Part shown: positions 1-10,682 of the stretch, in pieces
How positions within the stretch are numbered: the first letter of the stretch is position 1
Layout of the letters: the number at the start of each line of letters is the position of its first letter
NCBI GenBank assembly: GCA_943736015.1
Contig: OX031065.1
Span: 35,788,427 to 35,852,426, forward strand
Reading direction: 5' to 3'
From: Tridacna crocea
Lineage: Eukaryota; Mollusca; Bivalvia; Cardiida; Cardiidae
DNA length: 64,000 nt
Position numbers and translations under genes: made by a program
Notes under the pieces: generated by a model
The model's input: only the letters and a program-made list of their open reading frames with translations
Database searches by the model: none
Told to the model about the DNA's origin: nothing

Positions 1-40
1 AACTTCAAAGTGCCATATACAGTAAAAGTTGCCTTTACAG

Positions 41-100
41 TCTGTGTAGATCATGATCAGACTGCACAGAACGTGCAGTCTGATCTTTGATCTATACCAT
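41..100. repeat. Short hairpin element, GATCAGACTGCAC arms
   Basis: Two arms, roughly 42-66 and 73-100, pair around the core GATCAGACTGCAC / GTGCAGTCTGATC. The same core recurs at 12291-12323, 14844-14909 and 29694-29725, so this is a dispersed fold-back element. Nothing suggests a gene. Confidence 0.7.
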
Positions 101-1800
101 CCAATTTTCTCAGACTTTCTGTACAATTTTATGCAACTTTAAAACCTTAATTGTCCGGAAGGTTTTTTTAGACTGAAGTTATCTCTTGTTTATTTGGCGC
201 TCTATGGTTTTGTTACGGGAATGGTTTGATATTCATTGGGATTTATTTTAACTAGACATTAAGCCAATTTATGTTTTGAAGTTGAGCTATAAAATGACAT
301 TCCATATTTAGCGATATATGTCGATATCGTCATTGAATGAAAACATAGTTTTGTTTGTAAGTTTGCGTTAAGTTATCGTAGTGGTTATCATTAACTCATT
401 AATTTCATGTACTGAATATCTATTACCTCAATGATATCTGTTACAAAATATTGCATTTTTATTGTAGCGCGATCTTACAATGAATTCCAAAATCAAATAT
501 TGGCGGTTATAATTAACATGAAATAAACGGGAGACTCCTGCCGCCTGTTAAGAAAAATAATAAGTTTGACCGATCTTTTTTGTCTGGTGGCATGTCGTTT
601 TTAGAACGGTTAAAATTAACAAGTTGACCACATGAACTGGTTGATATCCCTTACACCTAGATGAAAATTTATCGTTTGTCCAACGGATCGTCTCTACAGA
701 CGTTACCGTGTTTATTCGTCCTCGGTTTTATGCTTGCTCTTGGCTGGTATTTTTTGTAAGGTGCACAGGCATATAAGGACCAGAGACAGGAAGAGGCGGT
801 TCCATGTCCCGCCTTCTGCACATACTATGCGCATACTTTAGCCGCAGTAATTAAGCACCTCCAAAAGTAGCCAAATCGAAGTTTTGGGCGGAGTCTTTGT
901 TTTTTAGGCGTACCATTCAATGGTATGCACGTACTCACGACGTGAAGCAGTTTGAAATAAGCCCTTTCCTCTTCAATAAGGGAGGCAACTGTAGCATTAC
1001 TAATTACAAAATTTTGTACGAGTTGTTTCCCTTTGACCATTAGTCGTTCATCATATTCTCTTGCAAGACCCTTGTATTTCGAATGAATATCAGCCCGGTA
1101 CAAAAAGCCAAGCAAAATTGCAGATAAAATTGACGAAAATAAGCGACAGTAGCAATAAATTAAACAAATTGAGGAGAAAAAGCAATGTAAATTGGTGTTA
1201 CAAACAAAAATTGATGCGAAAGGAACAAACCGGAAATAGCACATAATTAAGCTTGGTAGAGAAGACATGACACCATTTCCTTGATTTCTTTACGATTCTA
1301 CGTGTGCCAATGCTTGTAAGTCGCATGTTTCTTTTTTTCAAGTAAACACGTGTATATCTTTGCATATGAACTATATCAAAGACAATAAAACAGTAAACAT
1401 GAACGGGAATGATCTATTCAGTATCCGGATTGTAGATATATTCGGATAAAAGTTTGAATTGTGAGAAAAATTTGAAATTTGTTGAATACAACACTTTACG
1501 TTAGTTGGAAAGAAAATAAAGAAAATAGCATAATTGAGAGAGGTTGGTATAAATACAGTAACTGTTGTAAAAACTTAATGGCAGTCATTTGAACACCCGG
1601 TAATTTCGACACCCTGTCATTTCGACACATTATGGTCATTTCGATCCCCGGTGGAAAAATGTTTACAAACTTTGGTCATATCGACACCTTATTTTTTAGA
1701 GCACTTTTTAAACTCGACCTTTTATTATCAAGTTACTTTAATTTCTTTTAAAGATGTCATATCATTATAATTTTTTGTGGGTGTGTGATCAAAACAGGTT
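101..1800. other. Non-coding stretch, no gene supported
   Basis: AT-rich DNA without a convincing exon. A minus-strand open frame at 825-1268 contains a possible GTGAGT donor near 935-940, but no recognisable domain and no partner exon. Confidence 0.4.
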
Positions 1801-1801
1801 T

Positions 1802-2162
1802 TTAACCCTTTCCCAAGCGACAAACTTTTGGACTAGACCAAATTGAAAGCATTTGCAGACGACAATTCAACCCTTGCTGAAAAGATGATTTCTGTCTACA
1901 ATAGGGTAGAAAACATTGTGGGAAAAGGAGAAAATGCTGGTTACCAGCATTTTCTCCTTTTCCCACAATGTTTTCAAAAGGCTACCATTCCAGACTGGAA
2001 GATAGTTGCCTGTTACCAGCATTTTCTCCTTTTCCCACAATGTTTTCAAAAGGCTACCATTGCAGACCGGAAGAATCAGCATTTTCTCCTTTTCCCACAA
2101 TGTTTTCAAAAGGCTACTATGCCAGACCCGTAAAAACCAGGGATTGTTTAGGGAAGGGTTAA
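1802..2162 (+). mobile_element. TTAA-flanked palindromic MITE with triplicated core
   Basis: Family description: full copies are about 225-230 bp, start TTAACCC, end GGGTTAA, carry CCAAATTGAAAGCATTTGC and GACGACA in one half, and have a central palindrome built on GAAAACATTGTGGGAAAAGG and GCTGGTTACCAGC. I call the strand + when the AAATTGAAAGC half comes first. End types: a, CCCATTACCA; b, CCCTTTCCCAAAC; c, CCCTTTACCAAAC; d, CCCTTTACCACAC; e, CCCTTTACTCCATAG. This copy is type b. The right hairpin arm plus about 20 bp of flank occurs three times in tandem (about 1946-2120), making it longer than normal. Copies are non-coding. The piggyBac-type assignment is inference from the TTAA duplication and CCC ends. 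Confidence 0.85.
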
Positions 2163-2656
2163 ATAACTTTATTCAAGGGGAATTACTCCGAGTATTGGTA
2201 TATCTGTACAATTTTCTGTATGCTACTCAGCCTTCTTAATAAAGAGAATAATATGCAGTATAATATTTATCACACCTTCACCTGTCTTTAACTGTGTTTG
2301 ACTTCAAGTTTTTATCAATCAGAATAAATCAGAATTAATGAAAATCCTACAAAATATAACAAATGCTAAAACTAGACCACCTTAAAAAAGGTTAAGAAAA
2401 CATATATCCTTCATACATTCAAGATAAGAATGTATCTACATACAGTACGTCCATTTTACCGAATCTGTAATTTACAGAAATCCTTTAACCTCCAGCACAG
2501 CGGAGTTTTTTGTCATGCAGTGAGGTAACCTTTGAAAGCATTGTGGCAGTGAGATTTTTTTATATGAGCAAACGCCAATGCAGACTTTATGAGCCATTTG
2601 GACCACTTGGCAAACGATAAGTTAAAGAATGTTTGATTAATAATTGAGTTCTTCTT

Positions 2657-2744
2657 AAACCCTTTACCACACAATCCCAACTTTTAACAACCCTGAAAAA
2701 GAAACCTTTTGAAGACATTTTGGGAAAAGGAGAAAATGCTGGTA
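2657..2744 (-). mobile_element. Half copy of TTAA MITE, cut at palindrome centre
   Basis: The left end (CCCTTTACCACACAATCCC) and the left hairpin arm are present, and the element stops right at GCTGGT, the palindrome centre. The second arm and other end are missing. Confidence 0.75.
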
Positions 2745-2805
2745 AGTACAAACTACTTCTATATAGACTACAAAAAAAATGGGAAATTCTTGTAAATTCC
2801 CCCCA

Positions 2806-2823
2806 TCCCCCCCCCCCCCCCCC
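2806..2823. repeat. Poly-C tract
   Basis: Homopolymer-rich C run, a likely site of length error in assembly. Confidence 0.9.
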
Positions 2824-2825
2824 AA

Positions 2826-3112
2826 ACAAAATGAATGTTTTCAGGGTATACTGGAATCATCCTGTTTGCCTGTGTGTCAGTCTGTGTGTCTGTCCGTCTG
2901 TGTACAAAACACAAGTAATTTTGTGTTGCAAACTCCTCCTACAGTTTTCCTTCAACTGTATAGAAACTTTACACATATTTTAATCATATATCGAAGATTG
3001 CAAGATGCACTTTTCAAGTGTCAACTCTTACTGGTTGAAGAATTATCTCCCCTTGAATTTGACACTTTTTTCTGTCAAAGGGCTGGCAGGGGTATTAAGT
3101 CACAGCTCTAGT
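2826..3112 (+). repeat. Dispersed repeat, GGGTATACTGGAATC type
   Basis: About 285 bp starting near AATGTTTTCAGGGTATACTGG, followed by a CTGTGTGTCTGTCCG-rich block and ending GTCACAGCTCTAGTT. Clearly homologous to 47111-47433 and more partially to 47434-47601 and, inverted, 56766-56928. No coding potential. It looks like a non-autonomous element or the tail of a retroelement. Confidence 0.75.
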
Positions 3113-3119
3113 TCGACTT

Positions 3120-3345
3120 GCTGAAATAAAAAGGAATTGCAGACAACAAATGAAATGTAGTTCAAGCAATGAGATTTGCCTTGACAGAGTTGAAAACATA
3201 TTGGGAATGTAGTTCAAAAATAGGTTTAGTGTTTGATAGAAAAAAAAAACAACATTTGTCACAGTCAGAAAAGGAGAAAATGCTAGTTTCCAATATTTTC
3301 TTGTTTCCACATTATTTTCAAAATACATTTTCATGGAGGTAATCA
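3120..3345. mobile_element. Degenerate TTAA MITE copy
   Basis: The order of blocks (TTGCAGACAACAAAT, then GTTGAAAACATATTGGG, then AAAAGGAGAAAATGCTAG, then a decayed right arm) matches the family, but the ends are lost and an insertion separates the left-arm pieces. Confidence 0.5.
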
Positions 3346-3474
3346 AGGGTTGATGAACTTTTCTTTCCATTTTTGTAGTGTAAATATGGAAGGGAGGTGC
3401 AAAACGCAGAAACTAGTTTACCCCGTCGGAGAAGAGAGAAATCACCAAGCATGTGACTGAAAACCTTAATATTT

Positions 3475-3812
3475 TTCGGGAAGAAATTGTGAAGTATTTA
3501 ACCAAAAAATGAGGCAAGAGTCTTCCACCATCCACACTCAGTGGTTTATTTGAAAAACAATGAGAAATGGACCAGTGGTTCGGAAGATTACAGGGTTCAG
3601 ACTAGCACACCAAAACACATGAGCCTGGATGAGACCCTTTATCGTTGGTACTCAGACTTAAGTTCAAGAAACATTGTTGTAAGTGGCAATATGCTTGTCA
3701 AGATGGCGAAGAAACTTGGCTGTGAGCTGGGGATTCAGGATTTATCTTATTCCAATGGATGGCCGGCCAGATTTAAGAAATGCCATAGTATTCGAGCATG
3801 CAAACCTAAAGG
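3475..3812 (+). pseudogene. Decayed Tigger/CENP-B-type DNA-binding domain fragment
   Basis: The frame from 3541 encodes MSLDETLYRWYSDLSSRN followed by VSGNMLVKMAKKLG and SNGWPARFKKCHSIR, the hallmark second helix-turn-helix of CENP-B/Tigger/Jerky proteins (L-x-x-W then S-G-W-L-x-R-F-K). The first HTH (residues resembling LPPSTLSGLFEKQ) lies just upstream, around 3510-3560, in a different frame and is interrupted by stops. A GTAAGA donor-like site follows at about 3813. No DDE catalytic region is present. Most likely a dead remnant of a pogo-superfamily transposon; a spliced host gene is unlikely given the frame breaks. Confidence 0.65.
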
Positions 3813-3854
3813 TAAGAATGTTTTTCAAGTCCAACCCAAGTTTTTACTGGTTTT

Positions 3855-4084
3855 ATCCCATTACCACACAATCCCTACTTTTGACAACCCTGAGAAAGAA
3901 GCCTTTGGAAAATATTATGTGAAAAGGAGAAATGCAAAATGCTGGTAACCAGCATTTTCTCCTTTTCTCACGTTTTCAACTCTTCACAAAACAAATTTCA
4001 AATATTTAGTTACTTTTATTTTATCGTCTGCAAATGCTTTTGATTTTGATAAGCCTAAAATATTGTCGTTTGGTAATGAGTTAA
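3855..4084 (-). mobile_element. TTAA MITE, type a, near full length
   Basis: Left end CCCATTACCACACAATCCC, palindrome with centre GGTAACC, then the reverse complement of the GACGACA/GAAAGC block, and right end GGTAATGAGTTAA. The left arm contains a small insertion (GAAATGCAAAATGCTGG) that breaks its symmetry. Confidence 0.8.
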
Positions 4085-4257
4085 CTCTTTATTTCAGCCA
4101 AAATCCTGTTGATTTTTTACAAGATGAAAACCTTTTAGATTCAAACCAAAAGCATTTACCACCAAAGGTGAAAAAACATTGCAGGAGAAGGAGAAATGAT
4201 GTGTATTCGCATTTTCACCTCTTTTCTGTAGTTCTGTTTTTCTCAAGGATTAGCTCA

Positions 4258-4500
4258 CCTGGGTAGCTCAGTGGTCAGCAAACTTGTGACCTGATGGTGG
4301 TGAGTTTGATACCTTTCCTGCCTCTTATGGCAGATGCATGTGAGAATGTAGCAAGTGATCCTGAAAGAAAGCTATGTCAGTACAGGTGTGAGAAAGCCAG
4401 GAAATACATGCATAGGTGCACTCACTGCCATGATATAACCTCAGCTGTGAAAATGGCAATAAACTCCAATTCAATCAGTCAATCAATCAATCAATCAGTC
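4258..4500 (+). mobile_element. tRNA-derived SINE
   Basis: The head resembles a tRNA: an A box in TAGCTCAGTGG and a B-box-like GAGTTTGATACC about 35 bp later. The body shares GTGAGAAAGCCAGGAAA and CTGCCATGATATAACCT with 38757-39025. The 3' end is a (CAAT)n simple repeat at about 4475-4498. It is not a functional tRNA, because no cloverleaf-competent 3' half is present. Confidence 0.75.
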
Positions 4501-4593
4501 ATGAGAATTGGAGGAATGCACTGTATGAGGATTTTTTTTCCTTTTCACAAGATGTTTTATATAGCTTTGTTTCTGCCAGAAAATCATACAGAA

Positions 4594-4804
4594 TTAATTC
4601 TTTACCAAACGCCAAAATTTTAGACTGGTCCAAATTTTTTAGCACTTGCAGACGACAAAATAAATGTAACTCAAAAATTGAAATTTGTTTCAAGCAGGGT
4701 AAAAAACATTATTGGTAAAGGAATAAATGCTGGTTACCAGCAATTTTACCTTTTCCCACAATGTTTTGAAAAAGGCTTCTATCTTGGGGTAAAAACCAGG
4801 GATG
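4594..4804 (+). mobile_element. TTAA MITE, type c, right end missing
   Basis: Starts TTAATTCTTTACCAAACG, keeps both hairpin arms (diverged, with ATTGGTAAAGGAATAAATG against the intact right arm) and stops in the AAAAACCAGGGA block before the right terminal repeat. Confidence 0.75.
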
Positions 4805-5211
4805 TTTATCTCCCTGTCCATCGATTAACTCCACACAGAAATCTCCCTTCGATTTTTGCGGCATTATTTATGAAATATTTTCATTACCCGGATGATATTT
4901 GACAAAAACATAGAATTTGCCGATTCTTTGTATACCTGATATTGTCTACATTATGTCATAATATTTTATTCCTGCCTCATAATTATTGTAGTATTCAGTA
5001 AATAAAGAATATGTTTACGGATATGAGGAATCCCTTCAGTCAAAAGTTTAAGTGCGTCCTGCACATGTGCAGACGGTATCCGGACACTGGTCTCACATGG
5101 TTGTCCTAGGATAGGACACTGGCGATCTAAGGCCAGTACCATTGGAATTTAGGAAAGACACGCATAGGGATTGCATACCAAGATATCAATGAAAAGCTGT
5201 CATAGGCTGTA

Positions 5212-5440
5212 TTAACCCATTACCAAACGACAATATTTTAGACTGGTCCAAATTGAAAGCATTTGCAGACGACAAAATAAAAGTGACTGAAAATTTAAAA
5301 TTTGTTTTGTGAAGGGTAGAAAACATTGTGGGAAAAGGAGAAAATGCTGGTTACCAGCATTTTCTCCTTTTCCCACAATGTTTTCTAAAGGCTTCTTTCT
5401 CAGGGGCGTCAAAAGTAGGGATTGAGTGGTAATGGGTTAA
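5212..5440 (+). mobile_element. TTAA MITE, type a, complete reference copy
   Basis: Complete 229-bp copy: TTAACCCATTACCAAACGAC at the left, GAGTGGTAATGGGTTAA at the right, and a perfect 65-bp palindrome centred on GCTGGTTACCAGC. A good template for building the family consensus. Confidence 0.9.
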
Positions 5441-5452
5441 ACACATTATTAT

Positions 5453-5469
5453 TATTATTATTATTGTTA
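5453..5469. repeat. ATT microsatellite
   Basis: Short (ATT)n run directly after the MITE. Confidence 0.8.
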
Positions 5470-5526
5470 TTCAAAGGAACTCAGTTTCTAATTGTCTCGC
5501 CTATTTCTGATGTACAAAACTATAGA

Positions 5527-5622
5527 GTCTGCCTTCACCAACGGTTCTTGAAACATTCTTAGCCTTATCCCCAAGAACATTCTAAATTTGAAAGTAAAGC
5601 AACTTTTGATTAGCTCTACCAT
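5527..5622 (+). mobile_element. Half copy of GGGCCCGTATTCACC palindromic MITE
   Basis: Only the left half (TTCACCAACGGTTCTTGAAA through GAAAGTAAAGCAAC) is present. The neighbouring full copy begins at 5654. Confidence 0.6.
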
Positions 5623-5653
5623 TTGGTATTCTATACTACATTACAGTACATAA

Positions 5654-5848
5654 GGGCCCGTATTCACCAACGTTCTTGAGAATATTCTTAGTATTATTCT
5701 CAAAGTTTTTCTAAATTTGTAAGTAACACAACTTCTGATTGGCTAAACCGAACGGTTTAGCCAATCAGAAATTGTGTTACTTACAAATGTAGAAAATTCT
5801 GGAGAATAAGACAAAGAACGCTCACAAGAATGTTTGGGAATACAGGCC
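5654..5848. mobile_element. Palindromic MITE with GGGCCCGTATTCACC ends
   Basis: About 195 bp and almost wholly palindromic: GGGCCCGTATTCACCAACG...CTGATTGGCTAAACCG / CGGTTTAGCCAATCAG...GGAATACAGGCC. Related to 10485-10682 and 20039-20236. No coding potential. The superfamily cannot be assigned without flanking-site comparison. Confidence 0.8.
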
Positions 5849-6482
5849 ATGGTCGTCCTCAGAGTACCCTAAAATGCACCCATATCTTTTTTTTTTCCGA
5901 CGCATATCATCTGGTTCCGCCTTAAGTAATCGACACAAGCAGAGGACCAACTTCCCTGTTTTTTTGTATCAACATGGTTGTGTACATTATTTATGTTCTC
6001 TAAATTCATGACATGCCTCGGCCATAGGATTCTGATAAGTAGCTATGACATGACTTGGTGATGTCAAATCTTTCATTATCCCTTTTGTCTTTTATCTTAT
6101 CCTATACTTCTGATTTGTAATCATTATCTTTCAGCCTCTATATACAGACTGACATAAGTTAAGCATCACTAAAACTGACCAGCAATAGCCCATGTGCTTC
6201 GATCAGCATTACTCATGCTCACAATATGCCATTTCTGGGCTCGGAAAGTTTTCTCATAGTCATCCTTTCATTTGGCTCATAAATCAGGCTTTTACTTGTC
6301 CAGTGGGTCTGTACATAGCTTGAAAATATACCAACTAAAAGGTTATCCATTAATAAAAGATATCACTGAATTTGTTCTGGTAATGCTTATGTCTGACTAT
6401 ATATATATGAATACAGCAAAGTTGTGAGCAAAAATAAATTGTATGTCCCTACTTTGTTATATCACATATTTTCTCCAGTCGA
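5849..6482. other. 3' flank of the TRIM-like gene, nothing else seen
   Basis: AT-rich, with no exon, repeat family or structured RNA that I recognise. Confidence 0.4.
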
Positions 6483-8224
6483 TCATACTATACGAATGAC
6501 TGTTATTTGATCTTTTTGGCCTAGGAAGATCCTGTCTCCACAGAAGGTGTGTAAAATTGATGATGTACCACCACCCAAATCTTGTTTGGGCATCACAAAC
6601 TTTCGAACTGGTTTAAAGTCGTGTGTTAGGTGATGAACAATGTCGGACTCGGAGCTACACAGGTAAACTGTACCACTCTCACCAAGAGCAAGGCCACTGA
6701 TGTCATTCGACGCATCACTTTTGTATTCATACGCAATTTTGCCTTCAGCAGAAAGACACACAACCTTTTTCCAACCAATATCGACGACATATATTGAATG
6801 AAAGTCTAGGTTCACAGCTATGGAGGCCGGAGACTGAAACAAACTCTTACCCGAGTTGTCCATATCAAACCTATTCAGGACACTTCCTTCCATATTAATA
6901 ATTTCTATTTTCGGAGGTTCGAAGAAGCTTACAACCAAACGCTTGCAGTTGTACACCAATTTATTACACTTTCCTTGCAGCTTAATAATTTCATCCGTTT
7001 GGAGAGCGAGTATATTTGCCCCGCTTTTATTATGGTCAGACGATACACTACAACAGGAAATAGAATCACTCTGACAGTACGAGTCCGGAGATCTGGACAC
7101 TGTAACGAACTGTACACACATCATATTTGGCAGCGTTACTGCAAACTTTTCCTGAGATAAGACAGCAACATCGGTTGGTGGCGTGGGCAGTTGCAAGTGC
7201 GCATCGACCAGCTTCCCATCAAGATTGAGTAACTTTAGTGACGAGTTACCGCTATCCGCCAGAATTAAGTGCTTCTCCGATAGAAGATCTAGTCCCGCCA
7301 CAACGCTAGGTACACTGTCATGTTTACATCTAACATCGATCGTCTCTACTAGCTTCAATTCTTGATCTTCTGGATCTTTAACGAGTCTCAAATATCCAAG
7401 CTGACCTAAAGCTTTTAATGTTTCTGAGATTTCGGGGGCTCTCTCAAACTGGTATCGGTCTACTTTATTGTCACTTTCGATGTTTTCGAGATTGTTTTCG
7501 AAACGTTTCAACAACCCCTTGATTCTCTTTAGACCAACGAATAATCTTCTCTCAAGTTGTTGACTTTGTCTGTACTCGAGTTCAGTCACAATTTTGTTCA
7601 AATCAAAAGCTGCTCTCTCACAATGCTCTGAAATCGTATTTATTCTATCTGTATCCTGTTCTCTTTCTTCATCACCTTTGTACTTACTTCATGTTCCAGT
7701 AAATCAAAGTATGTATTGATGTTCTTCCGAAAAATTTTGATACTGTTTGTTGCTCTTCGAAAGTCGTCATCTACTTTCTTGAGGTTAACACGACATTTCC
7801 TCTTTTGTTTCTCAAACTCGGATAACAAAATTTTCAACTGAGTAACTGTTCTTGTATATTCTCTACTGTCTAACACCTTTTCTCTGACATTATCGATATA
7901 CAGGATGTCTTTACAAAGTCGGTGATTCAGAGTAATACAGGCGGTACAACCTACATCATCATGTGTCTGGCAGAAGTACTCGATGTATTTATCGGCATGT
8001 TTACGGCACTTTTCCTTGTAATCATTCTCATGCATTGTTTGTGTCCGTTGCTTTTTAGGCATTTTTGCTTTACCAAGAAGTTTGTGATTTCTGGTTGGTG
8101 TTGGCCTAAGATGGCATTTGAAACATAAACTGCACAGATACTCACGACAAGTAGCGCAGTATCCCTCTGCCTCGACTCCACGACCATCGGTACAACATGG
8201 ACCACATATAAACTCAAACATCAT
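6483..8224 (-). CDS. TRIM-like B-box, coiled-coil, NHL-like protein (frameshifted)
   Basis: Likely a B-box/NHL protein of the kind expanded in bivalves, some of which act in ubiquitin signalling and innate immunity (inference). The first ATG is at 8224; a second Met follows immediately. Residues 7-47 form a first B-box (C-x2-C pairs around CATC and CSLC, then H). A second B-box has C-x2-H, C-x2-H and C-x2-C with a trailing His. A long coiled coil follows, then about 300 residues of beta-propeller-like repeats resembling NHL (LILADSGNSSLKLLNLDGKL; SIYVVDIGWKKVVCLSAEGK). There is no RING, so E3 activity is doubtful. Frame 1 stops at 7640, but a second frame is open from about 7688 through the stop at 6483 and reads as a continuous coiled coil (SKYKGDEEREQ onward). 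One indel at about 7675-7690 therefore separates them: pseudogene, assembly error, or less likely a very short intron, since GTAAGT lies at the break. Confidence 0.75.
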
Positions 8225-8229
8225 CAAAA

Positions 8230-9453
8230 TATTAAATATAGTAAATCCTCAAAGTTATGCTAAAGGCCTACTCGGTACTATAAAACATTTTTTTCACTTT
8301 CGTGCTCTTTTATAGGCTCACAAATACCAGGAAGAAAATTTCACAGTTTCATCTCTTACCCGGAAGAAAATGGGTGTTTTCTGTGTGCACTGTATGTCAA
8401 TGAAATCCTACACCACTTAAACAATAAAACTAGGTAATCTCTAATTTTAACTGTTAGTTAGGATTTTTTTTATTTCGTGTCCTGTTTATGCGAGGGTATT
8501 TTGAATTCAACCACAAAAAATCCCCATCTTGACATCTGAATTTCGTTTCGTGACATTCTTTTGGTAAAACCGTTTACGAAAGTATATCTTTTTGGTCTGT
8601 TAGGCATGCACATTATCTTCAAAATTACCACAAAACATGTATATATATTTGTGCACACGACATATGTTGTTGTTCTCTCTTTCTCTCAGACCTAAGACAT
8701 ATGTGTTAAAAATGAACATAATTCGTTTGTGCACTTCTAAAGCCCACCTCTTTTTGCACGTGAAACGTGCGACTTTTGGGTTCTGAAAACTTATCTATTT
8801 GAAAAGAAATCTATCGGAAAGATCATCTTTGCTAGAATGAAAGTGTAAAGAGCTTAATGATTCTGTATACAAGAACATCCACCTTTTTTCCCCAAATTTT
8901 GTTTTAAATCATGTCCATGAGCTTTAATACACAAAAAATACATCGTTTATATATATCACTTATATACGGACAAACGACACAAATGTTTGAAACCACAATT
9001 TTGAGAGAGTTGATGCTTGGAATGTGGCACTCTCTGGTGACCCTTTATTCAACTTGTTCAGACCAAAGTCTCGAGGCAAAATATTCTAAACAATGGAAGC
9101 ATCCAGGGTCAACCAAACATGGAGGGCAAAGCCTGATCAATCATCTGAAAAGATTATGGCTTCGGTTTTCTGAGATATTTATGGTATTTCGATAGTAGAT
9201 TATCCGCAGCGCCACTATTCCTGTTCACGAGATTGCTATTTCTATGACTACCATTAACGTTTGTTGCTTTGAATTGATGGGGCACTCACCGTACATACAC
9301 ACGAAGCTCACAACGTATCAATCAGCCCTCGTATACACTACCGTAACAGGAATGTGTTCTCGCTTATCATCGCCATTACACGAGATGTGGGAATGTAATG
9401 GCTGTGTTGAACTAGAGGTTCAAACCGTTGCAAACTATAAACAGATGTAAGGG
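8230..9453. other. Intergenic, no gene supported
   Basis: Upstream flank of the TRIM-like gene. A 94-codon plus-strand frame at 8911-9195 has no recognisable domain, and its composition does not suggest coding. No clear core promoter was found. Confidence 0.35.
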
Positions 9454-9682
9454 TTAACCCTTTCCCAAACGACATGCTTTTGGACTAGACCAAATTGAAA
9501 GCATTTGCAGACGACAATTCAACTCTTGCTGAAAAGATGATTTCTGTCTATGATAGGGTAGAAAACATTGTGGGAAAAGGAGAAAATGCTGGTTACCAGC
9601 ATTTTCTCCTTTTCCCACAATGTTTTCAAAAGGCTACTATTCCAGACCCGTAAAAACCGGGGATTGTTTGGGAAAGGGTTAA
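9454..9682 (+). mobile_element. TTAA MITE, type b, complete
   Basis: TTAACCCTTTCCCAAACGAC to GTTTGGGAAAGGGTTAA, with a perfect palindrome. The best intact type b copy, nearly identical in its flanking blocks to the triplicated copy at 1802-2162. Confidence 0.9.
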
Positions 9683-10287
9683 CTTCGCTCAAAATGAAGT
9701 TAGAACGAATTTTCAGAATCAGGAGAGATCTCGTTGACTCTTTTTCTTTTTATATTATCATTTGAACAAATCAAGTGACGTCGTAGTTAGCTATTGAAAG
9801 TAACCTTTTTTGAAGGTTTTAACCCTACATGTATAAGCGACTTATTAGAAAGTTACATCACAATTTTACCTAAAGACATACAAAAGAAAAAAAATGTCAC
9901 TGAGTTTAAGGGTTTATCCAAGTTGACCGATTGCCTTTGTTATTTGAAGATTTTAATTCTAACCAGGTAAAAGTCAGGCAAATAGGAAACAATTTACTGG
10001 TGTGAGTTGAATACCGGTTTTTCTACAAGCGACAGTACTAGACTTAAAAAATTCAGGTTTTACAAGCGATCTAGATTTCGAGAGAGTTGCCCGATCTTTG
10101 TCAATTATCTTATCCCTGGTCCTATGAGTTAATTGAATTTTCTTAAATTACTGTCAAAATGCTGAAGTATTTTCCTTGAGAATAATGATAAAAAAAAAAC
10201 ACTAGAACATAAACAAAATGGAAACAGAAACAAGGAAAGAAGAAATCATATACATGTACCTGCTGTACAAAGAAACAATTGATATCC

Positions 10288-10477
10288 TGTAGAAGAGGTC
10301 TTTTACAGACATTTTGGGAAAAGGAGAAAACACTGGTAACCAGAATGTTCTCCTTTTCCTCAATGTTTTCTACCCTTTCAAAGCAAGATTGCACCATTTC
10401 AACCATATTGAAATTGTTGTCAGCAAATGCTTTCAGTTTGAACGAGGGTAACATTTTGCCATTTGGTAAAGGGTTAA
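10288..10477 (-). mobile_element. TTAA MITE, left end lost
   Basis: Begins inside the arm-flanking block (AGGTCTTTTACAGACATTTTGG), has an imperfect hairpin (GAAAACACTGGTAACCAGAATG) and keeps an intact right end GGTAAAGGGTTAA. Confidence 0.75.
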
Positions 10478-10484
10478 ACTTCCT

Positions 10485-10682
10485 GGGCCCGTATTCACCA
10501 ACCATTCTTGAGAATATTCTTAGGCTTATTCTTCAGAATTTTGCCAATGTGAAAGTAACAGAACGTCTGATTGGCTAAACCGGATGGTTTAGCCAATCAG
10601 ACCTTCTGTTACTTTCACAGTCAGGAAATCTTGAAGAATAAGACCAAGAACGTTCTTGAGAATGGTTGGTGAATACGGGCCC
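10485..10682. mobile_element. Palindromic MITE, GGGCCCGTATTCACC ends, best copy
   Basis: 198 bp. The terminal repeats GGGCCCGTATTCACCAACCA are an exact inverted pair, and the centre is GGCTAAACCGGATGGTTTAGCC. It lies 8 bp after the preceding TTAA element. Confidence 0.85.

Noticed and set aside
825-1268. 147-codon minus-strand frame with a GTGAGT donor-like site
   Set aside because: No recognisable domain, no matching acceptor or partner exon, and a low-complexity hydrophobic start typical of chance frames in AT-rich DNA.
1900-1975. Perfect hairpins of the MITE core as possible microRNA precursors
   Set aside because: There is no terminal loop, the sequence is highly repeated and symmetrical to the centre. 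Better explained as transposon palindromes, although small RNAs from them remain possible.
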